Assembly: GCA_938039915.1 (NCBI GenBank)
Contig: CALHUA010000045.1
Coordinates: 1 to 46,755 of the forward strand
DNA length: 46,755 bases
Reading direction: 5' to 3'
Origin: an uncultured Anderseniella sp.
Lineage (GTDB): Bacteria > Pseudomonadota > Alphaproteobacteria > Rhizobiales > Aestuariivirgaceae
Shown: piece after piece, positions 42,005-46,755 of the stretch
How positions within the stretch are numbered: position 1 is the first letter of the stretch
Layout: every line of letters starts with the position of its first letter
Made by a program: the position numbers and the translations under genes
The notes under the pieces: generated by a model
The model's input: the letters and a program-made list of their open reading frames with translations, nothing else
What the model was told of the DNA's origin: nothing
The model's database searches: none

Positions 42005-42964
42005 CTAGCGAAGCGTGTCCGGCACCTTGATAGCTTTTTCATCATAGTACTTCAGCGCGCCCGCGTGGAGCTTTCCAGCCATCGCAGTGAGATAGTCCGG
42101 CGTAACGCCATTCCACCATTTCGCGGTCTCGCCCATGCTCGCCTTGCCTTCCCAGTAGGTCTTGGTGAGTTCATAGGCTGTCGCGTCGTCCATGGCGGTT
42201 GTGGTGTAGGCCATCACCGGCAGCGTGGTGGTAGTCACATCCTTGTCGACACCGGCATAGGTGCCGGCCGGGATGGTCAGCTTGTCACGCTTGGTCATGG
42301 CAAACTGCTCGTCATTGAGTGACAGCACGTTGACCGGCGTGGACGCTGCTGCTTCAAGCACGTTTGGTGCCGGGTAGGAGCCTGCCGTCGCAAATCCGTC
42401 GATCTGCTTGTTCTTCAGTGCTGACACGGCTGATGACAGCTCGACCTCGGCCAGCTTGACCTTGCCTTCAAGGCCGAACAACTTGATGTATTTCGCCGCT
42501 TCGCGGGCACCGAAACTGCCCTTGCCGATCAGGAAGGTCTTGCCCTCAAGTCCGGTAAAATCGCTCACGCCGGAATCCTGCCGTACAACAAAATGCATGG
42601 TCAGCGACGGGATCGGGAACAGCCCTCTGATCTCATCGAACTTGGCGTTCTTGGGTTCGAACATCTTCTTGCCGCCCTGGGCCAGCTTGACCAGTACCGG
42701 CGGCGTGGTGAACACGTAATTGCCGGTCCGTGAGGCGGCTTCCTTGACGTTCTGCACCGAGCCTTGTGACTCTTCCACGGTCAGGATGATGTTGCCGCCG
42801 GAGCCTTTCTTGACCGCCTCGGCAAGCTGCACGCCCATCTGGTAATAGGACGATGTGGACTTGGCAGATTTGTAGGTGACGCGGGTTTCCGCATTCGCAG
42901 CGGCCGACAGTGTTGCGGCTGCAGTCAGAGTGAAAGCGAACGCGAGTTGGTTGAAGCGAGACAT
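42005..42964 (-). CDS. TAXI family TRAP transporter solute-binding protein
   Basis: A 319-residue periplasmic protein. The start at 42964 (MSRFNQLAF) follows AAGGA at six bases. The signal peptide covers residues 1-25 (TLSAAANAE). The mature start TRVTYKSAKSTSSYYQMGVQLAEAVKKGS corresponds to the TAXI ligand region, but the glycine-rich GTGGxGGxY motif of the 1419-2432 protein is replaced by a Ser/Thr-rich one. VEESQGSVQNVKEAASRTGNYVF follows. It sits between an agmatinase-family gene and the fused permease gene, all on one strand. The ligand may therefore be a guanidino compound or a related product. Confidence 0.9.
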   Translation of the reverse strand: MSRFNQLAFAFTLTAAATLSAAANAETRVTYKSAKSTSSYYQMGVQLAEAVKKGSGGNIILTVEESQGSVQNVKEAASRTGNYVFTTPPVLVKLAQGGKKMFEPKNAKFDEIRGLFPIPSLTMHFVVRQDSGVSDFTGLEGKTFLIGKGSFGAREAAKYIKLFGLEGKVKLAEVELSSAVSALKNKQIDGFATAGSYPAPNVLEAAASTPVNVLSLNDEQFAMTKRDKLTIPAGTYAGVDKDVTTTTLPVMAYTTTAMDDATAYELTKTYWEGKASMGETAKWWNGVTPDYLTAMAGKLHAGALKYYDEKAIKVPDTLR

Positions 42965-43008
42965 GGAGATCCTTCCCTGTATGTGATTTATCTTTGTTGC
43001 GGCGGAGA

Positions 43009-43968
43009 TTACACACGCTCTGCCATGATGCACAACAGTTCAAACATCATGGTTACGCCGGCAAGCGCGGTATAGCCCGATGCATCGAACGGCGGCGACA
43101 CTTCGACCACGTCCGCACCTATGATGTTGAGGCCGCGCATCTGGCGCAACATGGCCTGGGCTTCCCTGGTGGTGAACCCGCCCGCCTCCGGTGTTCCGGT
43201 TCCCGGTGCAAAGGCTGGGTCCAGGCAGTCAATGTCAAAAGTAACGTACGTCTCGTCATCACCTACAATGTCGCGCGCCCGTTTCATGGTTTCATCGAGC
43301 CCGTCGGCAACTGCTTCCTCGATATCAATCATGGTCACGCCGTGCTTTGCACCGAACTCGCGATCCGACCAGTCATAGACGCCACCACGCAGACCAATCT
43401 GCACGGTCCGTTTGGGATCCAGTACGCCTTCCTCGATGGCCCGGGCAAACGGTGTCCCGTGGGTGAATTTCGATCCGTGAAAATAACTGTCCCAGAGGTC
43501 CGAATGAGCATCAAACTGGATCATGCCGACGGGCCTGTCGCGGCCCAGCGAGCGCAGGATCGGCAGAGAGCACAGGTGATCACCTCCAGCCGACAAGGGC
43601 CGGATGCCGGCTGCCACCACCTGGTCATAGAATTTTTCGATGCGCGACATCGCGTCCATGAGGTCGGCCGGGTTGACCGGTGCATCGCCGATATCGGCAA
43701 CATTGGCCAGCTTGAACGGCTCGATCTTCAGGTGATGGTGGACTTTCCGGATCATCGCAGATGCATCGCGCATCTGGCGCGGGCCGTGACGCGGACCGGG
43801 ACGATTGGTGGTTCCCCCATCCCACGGCACCCCGATCAGCCCGATATCCACCTCGCCTGCGTCTTCGAGCCTGACCTGCGGCAGGCGCATGAAGCTGGCG
43901 ACACCGGCAAAGCGCGGCACTTCAAGGCCGGGGATCGGCTGGTAGAAATCATTGTTGGGTCTGGACAT
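43009..43968 (-). CDS. Agmatinase/guanidinobutyrase-family ureohydrolase
   Basis: A 319-residue enzyme. The start at 43968 (MSRPNNDFY) has GGAG eight bases upstream. The dinuclear manganese ligands are all present: His in SAGGDHLCSLPIL, DAHSD (in GMIQFDAHSDLWDSYFHG), and the two Asp of TFDIDCLDP, followed by FAPGTGTPEAGG. It should hydrolyse a guanidino group to urea plus an amine. MPRFGGIATMMRL-like N-termini (here VPRFAGVASFMRLPQ) recall guanidinobutyrase and guanidinopropionase more than strict agmatinase. It is 44 bases upstream of the TAXI gene and 34 bases downstream of the small membrane-protein gene, so an operon is likely. Confidence 0.92.
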   Translation of the reverse strand: MSRPNNDFYQPIPGLEVPRFAGVASFMRLPQVRLEDAGEVDIGLIGVPWDGGTTNRPGPRHGPRQMRDASAMIRKVHHHLKIEPFKLANVADIGDAPVNPADLMDAMSRIEKFYDQVVAAGIRPLSAGGDHLCSLPILRSLGRDRPVGMIQFDAHSDLWDSYFHGSKFTHGTPFARAIEEGVLDPKRTVQIGLRGGVYDWSDREFGAKHGVTMIDIEEAVADGLDETMKRARDIVGDDETYVTFDIDCLDPAFAPGTGTPEAGGFTTREAQAMLRQMRGLNIIGADVVEVSPPFDASGYTALAGVTMMFELLCIMAERV

Positions 43969-44002
43969 GGGCGAAACTCCTTCTGCGTCGGGCGGCAGGA
44001 GA

Positions 44003-44380
44003 CTATCTCGCAATCAGCCTGACCACCAGAGCCTTGCCAAGCCACCAGAACGCCAGCACGTGAATGGCGGAATTCAGCCAGAACATCGGCGATGTGTACA
44101 GGCCGCCGGACCAGGCATACGGCCACAGGGCAAACGGATACATGGCAAGGTCACCGGGAATGCCGATCAGGTGCTGCACGCCGTCGCCCAGGCCGAATCC
44201 GCGGCAAGCCGTCCACGGCAATGGCTCGGGCCACAGCCACCCGGCAACACACTTTGGCGGATCGGTCAGGGCCTGCACCGCCCCGGCAATCACCCCATAG
44301 GCCAACTGCCATGCCCAGCATGCGGCTATGATGGCAAAACAGATAAAACCGGTACCACGCCCCGAATTTGCATTTTCCAT
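44003..44380 (-). CDS. Small membrane protein at the head of the ureohydrolase-TRAP operon, unknown function
   Basis: A 125-residue protein. The start at 44380 (MENANSGRG) is preceded by GGTGG; a longer frame from 44518 overlaps the divergent ligase gene and is discarded. Hydrophobic segments lie near residues 10-32 (TGFICFAIIAACWAWQLAYG) and 97-120 (PMFWLNSAIHVLAFWWLGKA), with a Trp-, Pro- and Gly-rich part between. I do not recognise the family. Its position suggests a part in uptake or in regulating the transporter, but this is inference. Confidence 0.6.
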   Translation of the reverse strand: MENANSGRGTGFICFAIIAACWAWQLAYGVIAGAVQALTDPPKCVAGWLWPEPLPWTACRGFGLGDGVQHLIGIPGDLAMYPFALWPYAWSGGLYTSPMFWLNSAIHVLAFWWLGKALVVRLIAR

Positions 44381-44484
44381 TGTTTCCACCGGATTATGGT
44401 TTGCCTGCACAACACCTACTTGAACGCATGCGGCTGATTGGGCAAGGCTGTAGGCAATCACATTTCGAGGAACCCTATCTCCCC

Positions 44485-46011
44485 ATGAACCTGGCTCACT
44501 GGATCGAACGCAATGCACTGGAACGCCCTGACGACCCTGCTGTAGGCGCAGGCAGAGACGTTGTTCTCACCCATAGTGAACTGCGCGACCGGGTTGTGCG
44601 GCTGGCAGCGGGCCTGCACAGCCTTGGCCTGAACCGCGGTGACCGGGTCGCACTGGCCATGAAAAATGTGCCTGAGTATTTCGAGGTGCTGTTTGCAATC
44701 TGGCACGCTGGCCTGGCAGCAGTTCCGATCAATGCCAAGCTGCATGCCTCGGAGTTCACCTACATTCTGGAGAACTCGGGTTGCCGGGCCTGCTTTGTTA
44801 CACCTGCCCTGGCCGAGACGATCACCGCGACAGAGGCGGGAGGCCTCGACCACGTCATCGATGTCGGCAGCACCACCTATGCAGGCCTGTTGAGCAGCGA
44901 CCCGGCAAAAATCAGCTTTGTCGAGCCCGATGAACTGGCCTGGCTGTTCTACACCTCCGGCACGACCGGCAGGCCCAAGGGCGCCATGCTGTCCCACCGC
45001 AATATTGTTGCGATGACGCTAAATTATTTTGCCGACTTCGACCGGGTCATGCCGGGTGACTGCATCATTCACCCGGCACCGCTGAGCCATGGCTCAGGCA
45101 TGTGGATGTTCCCGCATGTGTGCGCCGGTGCATGCAACGTCGTGCCGGTATCGGGCGGGTTTGACCCGGTGGAGATTTTTGATCTCATCACCCACTGGAA
45201 CGGCGTATCGATGTTTGCCGCGCCGACCATGGTCCGGCGCCTGACAACCTGGCAAGGCGATGCAGATGTCAGCAACCTCAAGCTGATCATCTATGGCGGC
45301 GCGCCGATGTATGTCGAAGACTGCATTGCCGCACTGGACCGCTTCGGCCCGAAACTGGCGCAACTGTACGGGCAGGGCGAAAGCCCGATGACCATCACTC
45401 ATCTGTCACGCAAGGACATCGCCGACCGTAACCATCCCAAATGGCGACACCGGCTCGGCTCGGCGGGCGTGGCCGACGCCTGCGTACATGTGCGCGTCGT
45501 CAATGAGGCCGGCACGGAAGTTCCGGTTGGCGAGAAGGGCGAGATTGTCTGCCGGGGCGACTCAGTCATGCTGGGCTACTGGAACAATCCCGAGGCTACC
45601 GCATCTGCCCTGCGCAATGGATGGTTGTGGACCGGTGACGTCGGCGTGTTCGATGAAGACGGCTACCTGACCCTGACCGACCGGTCCAAGGACATGATCA
45701 TTTCCGGCGGCACCAATGTCTATCCACGAGAGATAGAAGAGGTACTGCTGCAGATGCCGGAACTGGCTGAAGCCTGCGTGATCGGCAGGCCGCATCCTGA
45801 CTGGGGCGAAGTGGTCGTCGCCTATCTGGTTCGCGAGGCCGGCAGCGAGCTGGATGAGCATCGCGTCGATGCCTACTGCCTGGCCAACATGGCGCGGTTC
45901 AAGCGGCCGAAGGCCTACCGGTTTGTTGATGTGCTGCCGAAGAGCAATTATGGCAAGATACTGAAAACCGACGTTCGTGAAATTGAAAAAACCCACGATT
46001 GGATAGATTGA
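44485..46011 (+). CDS. AMP-dependent acyl-CoA synthetase/ligase
   Basis: A 508-residue adenylate-forming enzyme. The start at 44485 (MNLAHWIERNAL) fits relatives, with AGGAA upstream; earlier in-frame ATGs at 44428 and 44368 lead into noncoding-looking sequence. The ATP loop is WLFYTSGTTGRPKGAMLSH. Other motifs are AQLYGQGESPMTITHLSR, GWLWTGDVGVFDEDGYLTLTDRSKD, SGGTNVYPREIEE, and the catalytic Lys in KSNYGKILKTD. It resembles long-chain/aromatic acyl-CoA ligases. The acid is not predictable. The VOC gene starts on its last base, so the two are translationally coupled. Confidence 0.93.
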   Translation: MNLAHWIERNALERPDDPAVGAGRDVVLTHSELRDRVVRLAAGLHSLGLNRGDRVALAMKNVPEYFEVLFAIWHAGLAAVPINAKLHASEFTYILENSGCRACFVTPALAETITATEAGGLDHVIDVGSTTYAGLLSSDPAKISFVEPDELAWLFYTSGTTGRPKGAMLSHRNIVAMTLNYFADFDRVMPGDCIIHPAPLSHGSGMWMFPHVCAGACNVVPVSGGFDPVEIFDLITHWNGVSMFAAPTMVRRLTTWQGDADVSNLKLIIYGGAPMYVEDCIAALDRFGPKLAQLYGQGESPMTITHLSRKDIADRNHPKWRHRLGSAGVADACVHVRVVNEAGTEVPVGEKGEIVCRGDSVMLGYWNNPEATASALRNGWLWTGDVGVFDEDGYLTLTDRSKDMIISGGTNVYPREIEEVLLQMPELAEACVIGRPHPDWGEVVVAYLVREAGSELDEHRVDAYCLANMARFKRPKAYRFVDVLPKSNYGKILKTDVREIEKTHDWID

Positions 46012-46589
46012 TGACTGTCATCCAGACTCAAGGCGTCCACCACATCACCCTGAACGGTGCCGACCGGCAAACCTCGATTGATTTCTGGGAGGGCATACTC
46101 GGCATGCCGTTCGTGTTTGAACAGCCCAATCTCGACGCGCCCGACACCAACCATCTCTATTTCGACCCCGGCGACGGCAGGTTGATCACCATTTTCACCA
46201 ATGAGGACTGGGAGGTTGATGCCAGCCCGAACCCGAACGGCATCGGCAACCTGCATCACCTGGCGTTCATCGTGTCGCGCGCCACCTATACCCAGGCAGC
46301 CGAACGACTGGAAGCCGACGGTTTTGCCAACTCCGGCGATGTGGACCGCGGCTTCATGGATTCGCTGTATTTTCGCGACCCGCTGGGCCAGCTCATGGAG
46401 TTGGCCTGTTACAAGTTCGATCCGCCACACGGCTTCACCCATGCAGACGTATTGCATCAGGCGCACAAGATCCGTGTCGAGGCCGGCGACTACAACATTG
46501 CTGACAAACACATTGCCGATGCGCTTTTGGTACTGGTACAGAAATCAACCGGGACGCTGAGTGACTGGGATCAGGGCGTGGGACTATGA
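46011..46589 (+). CDS. VOC (glyoxalase/dioxygenase-fold) family protein
   Basis: A 192-residue protein of two beta-alpha-beta-beta-beta units. Its ATG shares a base with the ligase stop (TGATG). Likely metal ligands are a His in GVHHITLNG, a His in LHHLAFIV, and Glu in LMELACYKF. The FVFEQPNLDAPDTNHLYFDPGDG segment is typical of ring-cleaving-dioxygenase or glyoxalase relatives. Coupling to an acyl-CoA ligase suggests a step on the same substrate. Whether it is a dioxygenase, isomerase or lyase is not clear from the sequence. Confidence 0.9.
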   Translation: MTVIQTQGVHHITLNGADRQTSIDFWEGILGMPFVFEQPNLDAPDTNHLYFDPGDGRLITIFTNEDWEVDASPNPNGIGNLHHLAFIVSRATYTQAAERLEADGFANSGDVDRGFMDSLYFRDPLGQLMELACYKFDPPHGFTHADVLHQAHKIRVEAGDYNIADKHIADALLVLVQKSTGTLSDWDQGVGL

Positions 46590-46635
46590 GGCAGTCTGTA
46601 AATCTGCCATCTAGCATGTATCCGCCAGCAAGAAC

Positions 46636-46730
46636 GGTCATTCGTTCAATTTGCTGCGAATGGCGGCATTGAGCCCATCCACGACATTTGGTGCATCGCA
46701 GCGAATGACTGCTTTGGCTAACGATGACTA
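46636..46730. repeat. Degenerate intergenic repeat units (GCNGCGAATG) near the window end
   Basis: GCTGCGAATGGC (46653) and GCAGCGAATGAC (46698) recur 45 bases apart, each followed by a G/C core ending in TTTGG- or TTGAG-like sequence. A related inverted GGTCATTCG lies at 46637. I see no gene in 46590-46755. Comparable GCGAATG-containing noncoding repeats occur between genes in some alphaproteobacteria. Only two units are visible here, so the call is tentative. Confidence 0.3.
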
Positions 46731-46755
46731 CTCCATTCTCAACGAGTTCGGTTCA

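Overview
This is a GC-rich chromosomal window from an alphaproteobacterium, most likely a free-living (possibly marine) member of the Hyphomicrobiales/Rhizobiales. The call rests on a GntR-dctPQM-matA-matB malonate locus like the one known from Sinorhizobium, housekeeping genes of alphaproteobacterial type (ispG, an ispA-type prenyl synthase, mtgA, rpmF), and several short palindromic repeats of a style common in that group. I see no rRNA, tRNA, insertion sequence, phage gene or CRISPR array. Nearly all coding space is accounted for.

Layout. (1) 1-3478: a TAXI-type TRAP transporter (fused permease, cut by the window edge, plus binding protein) divergent from a LysR regulator. (2) 3481-6836, minus strand: a DUF6065 protein, a gamma-glutamyltransferase-fold amidohydrolase and an aspartate-dehydrogenase-like enzyme. 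(3) 6972-13076: a tripartite tricarboxylate transporter (tctC-tctB-tctA) in one run with three oxidoreductases (a beta-hydroxyacid dehydrogenase-like DUF1932 enzyme, an aldo/keto reductase and a D-2-hydroxyacid dehydrogenase), which looks like an uptake-and-oxidation operon for an organic or hydroxy acid. (4) 13083-19738: a GntR/FCD regulator divergent from a malonate operon: TRAP transporter PQM, malonyl-CoA decarboxylase and malonyl-CoA synthetase. Imported malonate would become malonyl-CoA and then acetyl-CoA. (5) 19765-25161: a beta-CASP metallo-hydrolase, an EamA exporter, a LOG-family nucleotide hydrolase, an orphan sigma-54 activator with a degenerate receiver, and a cupin. (6) 25743-29811: an acyl-CoA synthetase, two c-type cytochromes, DUF924 and a small membrane protein. 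(7) 29962-38561: rpmF, an HpaI-type aldolase with an FAD oxidoreductase, a SulP transporter with a tandem universal stress protein, mtgA, an FPP synthase, a small secreted Tyr-rich protein and ispG. (8) 38721-40162: a two-cysteine Asp/Glu-racemase-fold enzyme and a TerB-like protein. (9) 40198-44380, minus strand: an apparent four-gene operon of membrane protein, agmatinase-family ureohydrolase, TAXI binding protein and fused TRAP permease. (10) 44485-46589: an acyl-CoA synthetase translationally coupled to a VOC protein.

The main theme is scavenging of small carboxylates. Four binding-protein-dependent secondary transporters (two TAXI-TRAP, one DctPQM-TRAP, one TTT) and three AMP-forming ligases lie in 47 kb, and no ABC importer is present. 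Most promising for follow-up are the TAXI-TRAP/ureohydrolase operon, the transporter plus triple-dehydrogenase operon, the pseudo-receiver sigma-54 regulator, and a family of CTAG-bounded palindromes. One of these palindromes supplies the stop codons of both flanking convergent genes.
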